From positions 434,001-498,000 of the forward strand of contig LUGG01000006.1 of assembly GCA_001683735.1 (NCBI GenBank): DNA of 64,000 nt, given 5' to 3'. Source of the stretch: Grifola frondosa (Eukaryota > Basidiomycota > Agaricomycetes > Polyporales > Grifolaceae). Below are positions 35,635-47,268 of this stretch, in pieces. Positions within the stretch are counted from its first letter, which is position 1, and each line of letters starts with the position of its first letter. The notes beneath the pieces were generated by a model that was given only the letters and a program-made list of their open reading frames with translations, was not told the DNA's origin and did not search any database. The translations under genes and the position numbers were made by a program.

Positions 35635-36342
35635 CTACTCGACCCGCCTTCTACTAATGCTCGGCACGAGCCGCTCCTCGTGCCCACGCTCCCACGCCGC
35701 GCGCATGCTCTCCACCGTAAGATCTGTCTCGCTGCGCAGCGCGCGGCGCGGACGCGCACGCGGTGTGCCCTCGGGCGGCGTGACTTGCGGGCTCGGAGGG
35801 TAGAGCGAGAACGGGCTCGGAGGCGCGAGCGCGGGCGACGGCAATGCACCGAGTGTGAGCTTCTTCAACGCTGGGGCTAGCGCGAGCGAGAGCGACGCGT
35901 GCTTCTGCGTGGGCAATGGAGCGGCGAAAAGTACGAATCGGCGAGGAGCGCGTCGTCGTGTGCATCGTCGTCGTCACACGGCGGGGAGGGAAGGCTGCTC
36001 TCGACGGTGCTTGGCGCATCGCTCTCCGTATCTGTGTCCGTCGCGGCATCCGTGTCTGTGTCCGTGTCGCTCGCACCGGAGGAGACTGCAGGGTGGGCGG
36101 AAAGAGCTCAGGCCGCGCGAGAGAAAGGGGGAGGGGGAGAACAGTGTTCGACCGGGCGGTGGGTGGGCTGGCGCGGTAGGTGTAGGTGTGGAACTGTTAT
36201 CCGTGCCTAGGACAGGCAGGAACGTCATGTTGAACTTGCGCTTCGAGCAGGCTGCGCCATTTGTGTACGTGCCGGCGCAGCAGCGGGGAAGGTTCCTGCG
36301 CGGGAAGGAGGGGAGAAATGCGAAGTTCGGGGCACGCCGCAT
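35635..36342 (-). CDS. Low-complexity acidic, Ser/Pro-rich protein (apparent frameshifts)
   Basis: Not recognised by name. From the ATG at 36342 the frame gives SFPRRNLPRCCAGTYTNGAA and KFNMTFLPVLGT. It then passes, through an unclear junction near 36,085, to an acidic run ASDTDTDTDAATDTDTESD with SPPCDDDDAHDDALLADSYF. A one-base loss in the T run (A at 35,927-35,930 on plus) separates this from the next block, APLPTQKHASLSLALAPALK and then KLTLGALPSPAL, ending LTVESMRAAWERGHEERLVP and stop at 35,635. The compositional continuity across the break argues for one gene. Arg-rich frames on the opposite strand are shadows. Function is unknown. Confidence 0.45.
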
Positions 36343-36549
36343 GGTAGTGGAAGAGGACAGTGGAGGTGCGGTGGGCTCATTCGGGCAGATATCTGCTTCG
36401 ACGGAGGAGATGAACGAGACGATGGCTCAGGTGGGGCGAGGGAAGATTAGACTTGATGCTAATTGGAGGAGGTGATGATTTGGACATGGGCGGGACTGGG
36501 AGTGGGAGAGCGTTGGTCTAGGAGGGCAGGAGGCGGATAGGGACCGCTT

Positions 36550-37399
36550 CTAAATAGGGCAGGATCTCAGGGTCGATTTGGGACGAAGGCTGTTCTTGGC
36601 GATTTTTCCAGCGAGCTGGAGTGTAAGAGGGACCCGTTGCAAAGCGCGAGTACGGGAACGGAGAGGCGAAGGAGAAGCCGTATTCGAAGAAGATGCGGGG
36701 AGCAAGATGATGAATAAGATGAGGGAGCCGACGTGGTGAACGGCTGGCGATAGGTTGGTGGGGCGGAGAGTATGGAGAGATATGCGGAGTTGTTTGAGCT
36801 CGAGGATGTCTCTGATATGGGAGCGGTTAGTGTCGCGATAACACGAGAGGAAAGAGGCGCGCTTTAAAGGAAAGCGAGTCATCGGACGTCGCAGCCGACA
36901 TTTACGGCCGCACACTGCGCACAGATATCATGCCGACATCGCTCTTCGCTCGCCACTCGATTCTATAACCCATCATCATGGCTTTATCACATCCCAATAA
37001 AGTTCGCCTGCGAGCAGCGCAGATATAATGTCCTCCTTCCCAAGGTTGTAACTGAACACCTTCCGCAAAAGGCAACTCGATAAATGACTCGTCCGACCGG
37101 CGTCCACTGACGCACACGACCACGCCCAACATCGCAGCCCGGTGATAGTGCATATATCCAGCGAGCAGATGATACGCACTGATATGACAGCTTCGGCGTC
37201 GCGGGAGCAGGTGTCCGGTCCCACTCGTCTGCGACAAACACCTCCTCCAGCTCGTCTCCTCGCAGAATGATACCGTCTTCCGCACACCAGCTCCATGCTG
37301 CCCTGTGCCCGGCGAGGCCCGCCCAGGTCCGGATGGGCTCGCTGCACCGCTCAGGATTGGCGAGATGGGCGGCGTGACTTTCAGACAGCTCTTCATCAT
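36550..37399 (-). CDS. MKSCLK / K-T-V-S-F protein, paralogue of the 29.5-kb gene (one apparent frameshift)
   Basis: Exon 1 from ATG 37399: MMKSCLKVTPPISPILSG, a Gly/Pro linker, VRKTVSFCEE, then (one base out of frame at about 37,254-37,262) DELEEVFVADEWDRTPAPAT and PKLSYQ. A donor GTGCGT opens an intron of about 350 bp, long for this genome. The acceptor gives DILELKQLRISLHTLRPTNL and a hydrophobic stretch, GSLILFIILLPA, with the stop at 36,550. K-T-V-S-F matches the RVxF docking form for protein phosphatase 1. The VF-x-ADEWDRTP block is the most conserved part between the two paralogues and may be a second contact site. The long intron and C-terminus are less certain. Confidence 0.6.
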
Positions 37400-39397
37400 G
37401 TGTCGGGCTTCCTAGCGGCCGCGTCGACGAGCTCGAGTGCCAGGGCGGTGAGCGAGTGGGGGAGCGAGAGGTGCAACAACGCTGGCAGGTTATGAAAACT
37501 TTCGAAGGGGGAGTACTTGACTCGGGAGCCAGCCGGGTTACTGAAATATTGGAAACCCCACGTGAATCGTGCGATCCCGGAACGCCGTTCCCGCGCGATT
37601 CACGCGCTCCCAGGCCTCCTTTTTGGTCATTACCCCGCGCCGGCTCATCTTTCTCAACATCGCGGAGCCAGCCGTCTCCACCCCCCCCCCCCCCCCTCTC
37701 GTCTGCTCCATCGTGTCCGATTGCGTCGGCGACACCTTGCATGTCCACCGACACAGACAACTATGGCGTCCGGCGGCTTCCACTCCTGCTTGGTCTCTCA
37801 AATCGTCCTGCTCGCATTCGCAGGTCTTAATGCTCTCATGACGCTTGTTGTTCCTGTTCGACACGGGATGTTTCACCGTCCACGTAAGCTGTGCATGCAG
37901 CACACGGAGCACGGACCTCAGGTGCTTTTCTGTCCTGGGAACGCTCTCTATCATCTCGGTAGAGAAGTTGCCTGCATGGAGGCCTTCGAGGGCACGACCA
38001 TCACGACGCTATTCCATCCTCCTTCTCTCAATTCCATGCGGATCTTGTGTATGCTCGCCTGCGAATCACAGGGCTCGCTATATGCATTGTTCTTGTTTCT
38101 GCCCTCGCACGTTCACAGACGTTCACCTTTCGGCTCTGATTTCCTTCCGGATATATGGGCGCTCTTTGTGGCATGCTTGCAATCGCTCATCCTACAGTTA
38201 GGTCTGCCGTAACGTGAGCCCTTATTATACTGGTCCACCCCACGGGTCCACGTTCAGGTGTCGAAACCGAGCGTCGGGCCCCGCTTCGCATATGCAATAC
38301 GTACGCTAATATATGCAGCACCGCCCCTTCGTGTAATTCATGCAATGTGTACCGGCTGGCGAGGTCCTGGGACATGCCTCCGGACCTATTCTGTCAGGCT
38401 CATGGCAGTACGTTCTCGTCGCGCTCGACATAGTACATGACACGTCTATGGTGGTGGCACATGTCTAGAACACATTGATTTAATGGGCCGACCGAGGGAG
38501 GCAAAAACCGCTCCTTAGAGGTCATTAAACTTCTCGTTCGTGGCAATGGAACTCTCTCCCCCAAAAAGATGAAATCTTTCCAAGGGATCCAGAAATATGT
38601 CAATTTGTTGGAGTCCCTGCAAGTGCAAACAGCGAAGCTCGGCCCCCAGCCCGAGATACGAACTCGACTCAACATCGCGACCCGCTCTGACTGCACTGGG
38701 TGAATATGTGCGACTATCAGGGGGACCTCGGCACACAAATATCTGGACTGTCCGTGTGCGATCTTCTGTTGATTGTGCCGTATCATAGATTGGATACCTT
38801 ACGAGGAGTTCGTTGCTGCATCCTTGGTATGGCTGTGGCAACGAGATCATATCATTATATGCAGCGCAGATTATAGAAATGTAAAACACGGTACCGGGAA
38901 GAAATTGGAAATCTGGTCCATCGTATTGCAAAACCAAAATGGAGCACGGAGGTGGGATAACGGACTGTCCACAGCGTCTTGGGATGCAATCTGGTACCAT
39001 TCTTCTCCGATAGTCTGTCACCCAGGGACCCGAACAATTGCACATTCCTCCATTAACGGCGAAGCTGGCGAATCGAGCCAGCTGCAGAAACTCGAGCGCA
39101 TAAGCACCGGCGACCATCGTTCAACACCTTCACGATCACGCCCAAATACATCCACGATGGACGAAGTGGGAAGGCGACGATGTCCACAGGACCCGGCAAT
39201 CCAGAATAATCTAATTCCAGAACTTCATTATTAACGGAGGGTCGTGGACAAATGGCGATAACAAAATATACAGTACTCGAACATTCATTTCAATTGGAGT
39301 GATAAATGTTCCATCTACCCTTGCTTTGTCGCGATCCGTGGTGACACCATGTCGACAAGGACAACAATATATGATCATATGTATGCAACCCTATATG
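37400..39397. other. 2-kb stretch of the core without a supported gene
   Basis: It holds a 16-C homopolymer (37,681-37,696). A minus-strand open frame of 200 codons (38,515-39,117) has no recognisable domain and its length is not far from chance, so I do not call it a gene. The right end is the 3' flank of RPF1. Confidence 0.35.
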
Positions 39398-40882
39398 CTA
39401 CAGGAAGAATGTGCGTCTCGTAGTCTCCAACTCCGGCTGTGAACATAGGGTAAGCGCATCCGTGCATCACTGCCAACAATAAACATACCTTCCAAATCCA
39501 CAAGAATTCGTCCGTTGTTGGTGGAGTGACTTTTGAAGGTGTTTCCTTGTCAGATGTTCTTTCAGTGCCTTTGTTCCCGTCATTACTCTCGTCCTCATCT
39601 TTTTCCGCCATAGCAACATCTTCATCAGCATCTTGGGCCACATCCTCAAACGTGTCGAACTCGAGCCCTTTGCTCGGCTCCCCGAGATTCTTGACAGCGG
39701 GCAAGCCCTTCTTCAGCGACCGCAACTTCAACGTGAAGCGCGGGCCAATTTCTTGGAGCGCAACCTTTTCCGTAGAGCGGAACGCGTAACTACCCGCAAA
39801 ATTCGGATTAACCGTGCTGAGCATCGCAACGGGCACAAATAACGTACCGGTGTCTCCTGAAGAACAGGAAGTCTCGTTGATTGTGCAACGTCACCACCTG
39901 CCGACCCTGGAATTCGGGCATTGGCGGGAAAAAAGTTTGGAAGGGCGGCCGACGGTGTGTCCGAGACGCGTGACGAACCCGTTTAGTACGAGTTCAGGAT
40001 AATGGGAGGTCGCACGCGCGTGTCCCTAGTGAAGACAAGTGAGAATCGCTCAATTAGGTATGACGGGAGGATTACGGACAGATATTTTCTTCGATAGTTC
40101 GATCGAAGTGAGTTTGAAGTATGCTGTAGGTCCGTCCGGCAGATACACCATGGTGATAGCATCTTGAGGTTGTGATCAGCTTCGATGAACCACAACGTAT
40201 ATCAGTAACAAACGCACTCGGCTTCTTCATATCCTCATTGACCACGACCAAATGGGTATATCCCCTACCCGCCGCCCACCCCGCAATCCTCCCCATCTCG
40301 AAGCCCTTCCCCTTCTTGCGCCGTATGAACTCTGCGCCGGGAAACACGCCCACCAGCTCGTCACAGAACTCGTACGTGGTGCGCGTCGCCCGCGGAGAGG
40401 TCGTGACGAGCACCTTTTGCGGCACCGTCGGGTCTGCCGCGCCGGAAAAGTACGACGCAAATGGGTCGGTGGAGATGTCCGCTGCGGACTCGTCCTGAGG
40501 GAGCGCGTCGGCACTTGGCGGCTGCGTTTGGGATCCGGACGAGAACGACGGATCTGGTTGGACGGTGCTGGACGAGGACGCAACGGCGCGGGGGTCCGCT
40601 GTTAAGATGGAGGGGTCGAACTCGCGCGTGTTGTCCAGGGTGCGCGGGACATTTTGTGCCAGACGTTTCTACACGATATCCAGCACGTTTCAGTTTGGAA
40701 TTCGAAGACATTCGAGAAGTAATTCGCACCTTCTTCGCCGCAGGATCGCTTGCCTCTGCTTTTGCGGTCGCAAGCCGCCGCTGTAGCTTATCCTGCCTTT
40801 TCGCTTTTTTCTGCCTCCGCGAGACCTCCTCCCTCTTCAGCTTATTCTTGATGGACGACGGCTCGAAGCGGCTCGTAGGCAT
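39398..40882 (-). CDS. RPF1: Ribosome production factor 1, Brix-domain protein (one apparent frameshift)
   Basis: Nucleolar protein of pre-60S assembly (IMP4 superfamily), needed for ITS2/27S processing. The N-terminus [20 protein letters not shown] is followed by a Lys/Arg helix and [19 protein letters not shown]. The Brix domain has [93 protein letters not shown] and [15 protein letters not shown]. An acidic insert precedes a last exon giving [12 protein letters not shown] and stop, the usual Rpf1 ending. One C is missing in the run at 39,943-39,945 (VGRP to FQTFFPP). Five introns. Its start is 145 bp from the divergent p24 gene. Confidence 0.93.
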
Positions 40883-41027
40883 AGCGAGCGACAAGGGATG
40901 GCAGTACTGATGCAAACTACACCTCGAACTGATCAAACAGCAAAATCTATGCAGCAGATCTGGCGCCGAGCAGGCTTTCCCACGGCACTCCCTCGTCACG
41001 ACCACCGACCACCACGACACATCCTCC

Positions 41028-41884
41028 ATGGCTATCCTCCGGCATCCCCGTCTCCTCCCATTATGCCTCCTCCTCATCCTCGCCACCGCCGCTAATGCAC
41101 TCCACTTCTACCTCGACACCAACGAGAAGCGGTGTTTCGTCGAGGAGCTCCCGACCGACACCGTCGTGGAGGGTACGTGCCACCTCCGTGGCGGGCCTGC
41201 CGCATCGCGAGCTGACTATGTGTATGGCAGGGCACTATAGAGCGCTAGAATGGTCAGAGAAAGACCAGCAGTACATCGAAAATCCCGAGCTGGGAATCCT
41301 CGTCGAAGTAAATGTGAGTCCCCGCTCCGCTTCTGCCTCCGCTGCCGCCTTTCCGCTAACATGGCCTGCCTCCGCGCTCTCTGTCTCTCTCTGTCTCTCT
41401 CGCAGGAGATGGAAACAGGCCACAACGTAGTACACACGCGCGGGCCATCGGACTCGCGTTTCACCTTCACGTCACACGAGGCGGGTGACCACTCGATCTG
41501 TCTCTCGAGTAACTACGGCTCGTCGTGGTTCTCGAGCACGCACATCCGGCTACACCTCGACATCGTCGTCGGGAGCACGAAGGCCGACACGGAGCACGAC
41601 CGCTCACACGTGTCCGATCTCTCACAGCGCTTGCGCGACCTCAACCAGAAGCTCGAGGACATCCGCCGCGAGCAGCAATACCAGCGCGAGCGCGAGGCGA
41701 ACTTCCGCGACCTCAGCGAGTCGACGAACTCGCGCGCGTGTGGTACAGCATCGTGCAGATCGCCGTGCTCATTGCGACGTGCGCGTGGCAGCTGCGGCAT
41801 TTGAGGGTGAGCCTCCGTTTTCTGTGTTCATTGATGGGTGCTGATGTATCTTTCTAGCGGTTTTTCGAGGATAGAAAAATGTAA
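41028..41884 (+). CDS. p24/Emp24-family COPII cargo receptor (one apparent frameshift)
   Basis: Type I membrane protein cycling between ER and Golgi. Exons: 41028-41172, 41231-41313, 41406-about 41,811, and about 41,861-41,884. Signal peptide: MAILRHPRLLPLCLLLILAT with AANALHFYL. The GOLD domain contains RCFVEELPTDTVVEG and GDHSICLSSNYGSSWFSST. A coiled coil follows (DLSQRLRDLNQKLEDIRREQ), then ANFRDLSESTNSR. The transmembrane helix WYSIVQIAVLIATCAWQLRH is one base out of frame with the preceding exon sequence (about 41,731-41,740). The cytosolic tail RRFFEDRKM carries the FF COPII-type signal. The family is certain; which subfamily (alpha, beta, gamma, delta) is not. Confidence 0.9.
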
Positions 41885-42076
41885 TGCGCCAATGATTGTT
41901 TCTTCCGTGATTATATATATGTTGGCTTGCTTGATACTCGAAGAGAGTAGTGTGCGACCCGGTGCTCGACAGCATCCGGACTAACAATTATGCACTGTCT
42001 CTGCTTAGGATATTCAGGATCAACCATGACCCGTCGCAGCCGACATGCCACGGTGAATATATCCTCAAACGCTCAC

Positions 42077-43632
42077 CTAGTCTTCTGGTTCTTCGATCCT
42101 CAACAGCACCTTCTTGCCATACTTCCCCTCGGCCATCCGTTCGATGACGCCATGCACCTTCTCTTTAGCTTCGACATCACTCATCCAACCGAGCACTGTC
42201 ACGATCTCATGCTCGGGCTCTTTCAGCTGCCACGCACAATGCCCGCCTCAACAATTTCCCAACATCCAAACAGTCAACAGCACGCACCTTGAGCGCCGCG
42301 AGCGCGTGCATGAGCGCTTCGCGCTCCGCCCTGCTGTGCGTGTCGTACCAGCGGCTTTGCCAGAAGCCGTGCGCGACGAGGTTCTTGAAGATGAACGCGG
42401 ACGTCGGCAGCGCGAGCGGCTGCTTCGACATTGCGCCGTACGAGACAAGATGCGCGTCCGTGCCCAGGAAGCGCGTCATCTGCGCGGTCGGTTTGCCCCC
42501 GACGCAGTTCAGCATCAGGCGGATTGGCTGCATATGCGAGTGTCAGTGAGACGCAGGAGAGGATATGGAAGCGGGGCGCACTCGGTCCTCGGTCCATTGT
42601 TTGACCGTCCTGGAGAGCGCCTTGTCTGAGAGGTCGTCGTATGTGAGCACATGGGTCGCGCCCAAGTCAGAGAGCTGCTTCTTGAGCGCATCTATGTCCG
42701 GTCTGCGCCATGACGATAAGTATACGAGATGCAGGACAGTCTGGAATCGATTGTGCAGGTGCTAGCCGGCGCCCTTCACAACTCCACGTTCACACAGGAC
42801 ATACCTGTTACGAACAAAGTTGATTGTCTTCAGACCGCGGCTCGCGGCTATCTGTATTACCGCCTGGCCGACCTGGATGAATGAGGCGACAATTAGCTGA
42901 GGGAAACACGCGCCGAGCGCGAGGGGACAAACCGCACTATTGGCACCTGCAAGAACATGCATGTATTATGAGCGCCATGTAAGGTACGGTGTCGTCAAAG
43001 CGTACCGTTTTGGAGCACCCAGTCACCCTCCCCCAGTTCCACAAAGTCGCGGAGCATATTATATGCGGTCGGTGGGTTAACCTGTCGAGTGTCATTCATT
43101 CACTGTAATCAAATGCGAAAAGAAAGATACTCACAGTTATTGTTGCGGCATTAACTTCGCTCAGTGTATCCGCCGGCAGCTTGATGACATCGCTCGCGTC
43201 CACGGTGCGGGCCGACGACCATGTACCTGCCTGTTGCTTGGCCATGATGACCCAGTCTCCCTTCTTCAGCCCTTCAACGCCGCTCCCCACCTGCAAGATT
43301 TCGGCCAGTGCCTCATTCCCGCCGACATACACGGGCTTTGTGAGCTCTTGCCCTGGGCTAAGAGAGCCGGTCAGAGCGGGCTTGGCGGGGTACACGCCCT
43401 CGATGACATTGATGTCTGCGGGATTGATGGGTGCCAGACGAATTCGAATGTTAAGTGAGTTTGGAGGGGGAGGAGGAAGAGAGGGATATGTGAGTGCGGT
43501 GAGAACTGTGGCAGGGTTGCCGGTTTCTGTGTAGACGATGGCGCGGTTGGCAAACTTAGTTGACGAGGTGCAAAATTTGGCTCGGGCGTTGGAAGGGAGG
43601 GGTGGTAAACGCAAGAGTGAGCGTCGGAGCAT
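42077..43632 (-). CDS. ETR1: Mitochondrial 2-enoyl thioester reductase
   Basis: NADPH-dependent trans-2-enoyl-ACP/CoA reductase (MECR), the last step of mitochondrial fatty-acid synthesis, which feeds lipoic acid. The N-terminus MLRRSLLRLPPLPSNARAKF is a classic presequence. The medium-chain reductase body includes AIVYTETGNPATVLTAL, IRLAPINPADINVIEGVYPA, NEALAEILQVGSGVEGLKKG, WVIMAKQQAGTWSSA, AVIQIAASRGLKTINFVRNR and LNCVGGKPTAQMTRFLGTDA. The end is EHEIVTVLGWMSDVEAKEKV then GKYGKKVLLRIEEPED. About seven introns and no frame break. The inner edge of the right duplication arm lies only 155 bp upstream of the ATG, so its distal promoter is repeat sequence. Confidence 0.93.
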
Positions 43633-44254
43633 GCTGGGTGGATGACGCGACTTGCGAGCCTCTATGCGAGGATAGCTCGTACTGAGCGCCGTCTTTGCGT
43701 GCGCTAAGCCCGGCGCGATGACGGTTCTAACCCTAGAACAGTACCAATCTTCGATATCGCGATGCCCGATCGTTGAACAGCCTGGCACACCTTGCCTTCG
43801 CTCTTTTGTGTTGTCATCTCAGGTCTCCCGTTCTACAGCCATTTCTTCACAGCGGTTCCATGTAATCTCTCCTGGTGTGTGACCTTAAGTGCTGGCTTCA
43901 TACAATTACAAGTCATTCCGCGATTGTCCTGCGACTACGAGCTCTTGGGGACCTTTTTTTTGGGCCGTTACATTCCTGCGTGGTCATGGATGGCCATATT
44001 ATCCTCGCTTGCACGACAATATTTGCGGTGCATTATGGCCGAATTCATCATAGACTGACCATTCCTTCTATGTCCGATGGCATTCCCTTCTCGTGTCGGT
44101 GAGTGTTTCCATCAGTTTATGGGGTTCTGGTCCGTGTGTTGTCATTTTCCTCACCAGCCAGCTCTTTTTATATGGTGGCGGATGTCCGCGTTGTCTTCGC
44201 CTTGCCTAAGTGTGATCTTTTCCCGGGAGCGTTTGCAAGTGTACCGGCACCATT

Positions 44255-45365
44255 CACTGCGCACGCCCATGTACATGTTTCCATATCCACGGCGAGCCTC
44301 TATGGAGCGATGCGATGTTGCCAATGGCTGCGAGTGTATGTTTCCGTGTATTATCGATCCCTGTCGGTGTCCCAGTGACATATTGTGGTCGTCAATGGCC
44401 TTTCCCGAATGTCTTGAGTCCGTGTCCTCAATTTGTACTAGCACCATTGACTGCGCACGCCCATAGATATGTTTCCATGTCTACGGCGAACGTCTGCACA
44501 ACGATGCCGCATCATCATTGACCATAACCATATGCCCACGTCTTGTTGGTCTCCGAGCGTTCAAATGTTTTGTGTCGCGATGTTCCATGACCTCTTTATT
44601 CTTTCCGGCATGTCTTCTGGCCGTGCGCGTATATGTATCAGCACCTTTCACTGCGCAAACCCATGGATACGTTTCCATATCCATGGACATCTGCGGAATG
44701 GTACGATATGTCTCCGCATATTGTTAATGCCCGCCAGTGCCAATAATCCTATGGTGGTCGTCAATAGCCATGATGTCTTGCTTTCCCGGATGTCTTCTCG
44801 CCGTGTCCTCAATGTGTACCAGCACCATTGACTGCGCACGCCCATAGATATGTCTCCATATCTACGGCGAACGTCTGCGCAACGATGGCGTATCATCATC
44901 GACCACGACGATATGCCCACGTCTTGTCGATTTCCGAGCGTCCAGGTGTTTTTTGTTCGGCGAGTGTCCATGACCGCGTTATCCCTTTCCGAATGTCTCC
45001 TGTACCAACGGTCGCAAGAATATGTTTCCGTGTGTGTCATTGATGCCAGCCGGTGTCCGGAATCCTGTGGTGGTCGTCCATGGCCATGATATCTTGCCTT
45101 CCCGAAGGTCTTCTCGGCGTATCCTCAATGTGTACTAGCACCATTGACTGCGTCCGCCCATCAATATGTCTCCATATCTACGGCGAACGTCTGCGCAACG
45201 ATACAGTATCATCATCGATCACATCTTGTCGATCGCCGAGTGTCCAAGTGTTTTTTGTGTGGTGATCTCCATGACCATGTTATCCCTTTCCGAACGTCTC
45301 CTGGCCGTGTTCGCTCAGTACCATTCACTGCGTACGCCTATAGATATGTTTCCATATCCATGGCG
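44255..45365. repeat. Degenerate ~190-bp tandem repeats, right arm
   Basis: Copies of AGCACCATTGACTGCGCACG followed by CCCATAGATATGT(T/C)TCCATATC, then ACGGCGAACGTCTGCGCAAC. They begin near 44,257, 44,450, 44,648, 44,830, 45,146 and 45,327. The 316-bp step between the fourth and fifth is a longer unit. Order and spacing mirror the left arm. Confidence 0.8.
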
Positions 45366-45500
45366 AACGTCTGTGGAATGGGACCGAATCACCAATGATC
45401 GCGAGTACAAGCATGCTTGCACGTCTCCGCATATCATTGTGTGACGAACTGTCTCTGTGAGACCGGCTACGCTCTCATCAATATCGGCTGTAGCGGTTGG

Positions 45501-45533
45501 AGCAATCGGACAGGCCGTTCCTGTCCGATTGCT
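45501..45533. repeat. Perfect hairpin in the right arm (14-bp stem, 5-nt loop)
   Basis: AGCAATCGGACAGG, loop CCGTT, then CCTGTCCGATTGCT. It is the counterpart of 32,397-32,429; stem bases are unchanged although the flanks differ between arms. Confidence 0.85.
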
Positions 45534-46862
45534 GGAAGGGAGTTCCAGCGAAGGTGCAAGGTATCGATGTCCATCGGCGAATGTCCGAGAATAATTTTCT
45601 CTCCATGCGCGGTCGTATCTGCCTTCGGGTATAGTTTCACATTGGCGCGAGTTCCGGTGCATGAAGTATCGATCTACTATGCAGCACAATCAATTCATCA
45701 AGACATAGAGAATACGCACGAGCATTATATCTGTAAAGTCTTCCTCCGTCGAGCGCGAGATGACCTCGGTCTATGATATGGGGAGGTCACGTTGAGCTGA
45801 CAAAACATCGTCGTACTCACCAACACTGACTCGCTATCCCTTCGTCGTCGAGCAGCTACCGATAGACGCTGTTGACAGATGTGGGCCTTTGTCACATCAT
45901 GTTTGAAGCGCATATATCGTACGGATAACCTTCTACGACGAGTTCGAGTGGCTGCTGACGCCACACAATGCGGGCTCTAGATCGTGGTGGCGCTACGAGG
46001 GTGTAAGCTGATTGTAACGAATACGAGCCTGATTACTGACTGCGCACCTCTGTTTAGCGTGATTTGAAACACTATCATGTCTATATGCGCGCCCAGTTCG
46101 AGTCGAGTGCTCCTGTGCCACACAATGAATCGGCTGAATGGTGGCACAACGATGTGAGTCAAACATGCCAACCACAGCTGATACAGCTGGTGAACTGACC
46201 CGTGTATCGGTTAGCTGCGGCCACATGAAGGTCTCCAACAACTTGGCCCGTAGAAGTGGTCGAAAGGACCGGTGTGGCGTCGTGTGGCGTCGGACAAGAC
46301 CGGTTCACTGGTGCAGAATGAGGCGTGGACGTGACTAAAAACATCACCGACAGTGTCGAGGTAGAGAGAGAAAGGATGGTAGGGAGGATAAGAGGCTTGG
46401 GAGGAGAGGAGGGCTTTTGTACGAGAGGCTGGGGCGACTCGGATTCGCGAACGGTGAGGTCTCCCTATCAGCCGCAGTCCAAATCCAAATCCCGTGATGA
46501 ACTTCCATACGAAACTGAGATGGATTGTTATAGAACATCCCGAGGACATTCCATGCAAAAGTGACTGCTGCGGCTGTTGGTCGAGGAGGTGCCACTCGCA
46601 CCGAGGGATGAAGATGGCGGAATGCAGCGCTCTAGCAGCCCGAATCATGTTGGGATACTTGCTAACGCACTTGTTCCGTCGTTTTGCACGTCAGTCCAGT
46701 TGCTGGATGGGCAAGGTGTGTGGGGGGGAGTGGAGGTTTGTGGAAAGGCTTCGAGCTGAACTGCGCCACGGTTGAGCTCGAAGTCACATTGTGTCACGGT
46801 CAGGTGCACCGTGTTTCCATCACGTGCCGCTGGTTGACGTGCCAAATTGTGTTTCGCAACTT

Positions 46863-47268
46863 GTGGGGTAGAGGGCGCTGCTTGGCACGCCATGTTCCGA
46901 TTCCTCTGTAAGCATATGGGTGGTAGAAAATGTCATTGTTCATCGGTACATTGTCAGACGTATGGACTGTGATAGAAGTACAAGTATGAGAAGTCCGTGC
47001 GTTGTAGGGAATTTAGTCAAAAAGCAGCCGACCACTTCTGCGTAAGTAGTGACATCTCCAGGGTGGCCAACGCAGCCCACTCCACATGGAATGCACCCCC
47101 TACACCATAGGACGGTGCAGGACGGAAGCAATCACGAATGGTGCGAAAGGAGGTGTGACAACGTTGCCTGATATGGTGAGCGAGAAAGTAACATCCAATC
47201 ACGCATGTCACACGCGCGGTTTTGCCTTTGGAAAGATAAGCCGATTCCAGGAGGAATCGGAACTTGTT
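46863..47268. mobile_element. 406-bp insertion in the right arm (MITE-like)
   Basis: The left arm has the uninterrupted site GCAACTTACAAG. Here the same flanks are split as GCAACTT, 406 bp, ACTTACAAG, giving an ACTT duplication. Near the two ends the inverted motif GTTCCGATTCCTC / GAGGAATCGGAAC occurs (about 46,892-46,904 and 47,251-47,263), although at unequal distance from the ends. No coding capacity; most likely a short non-autonomous DNA transposon. Confidence 0.65.

Noticed and set aside
37681..37696. 16-C homopolymer as a functional element
   Set aside because: A simple run that may expand or contract and is prone to sequencing error; no gene or motif depends on it.
38515..39117. Minus-strand open frame of 200 codons in the duplication core
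   Set aside because: No recognisable domain, signal or intron-joined extension. A single frame of this size is near what chance gives in 64 kb read in six frames.
41250..41804. Alternative continuous 184-codon plus frame for the p24 gene without introns
   Set aside because: It reads through a clear GTGAGT...CGCAG intron and loses the signal peptide and the transmembrane helix that the spliced model recovers.
44077..45764. Series of plus-strand open frames resembling each other inside the right arm (and minus-strand twins in the left arm)
   Set aside because: Their similarity to one another comes from the ~190-bp DNA repeat. Frames shift between units and stops fall irregularly, so no transposase or repeat protein is implied.
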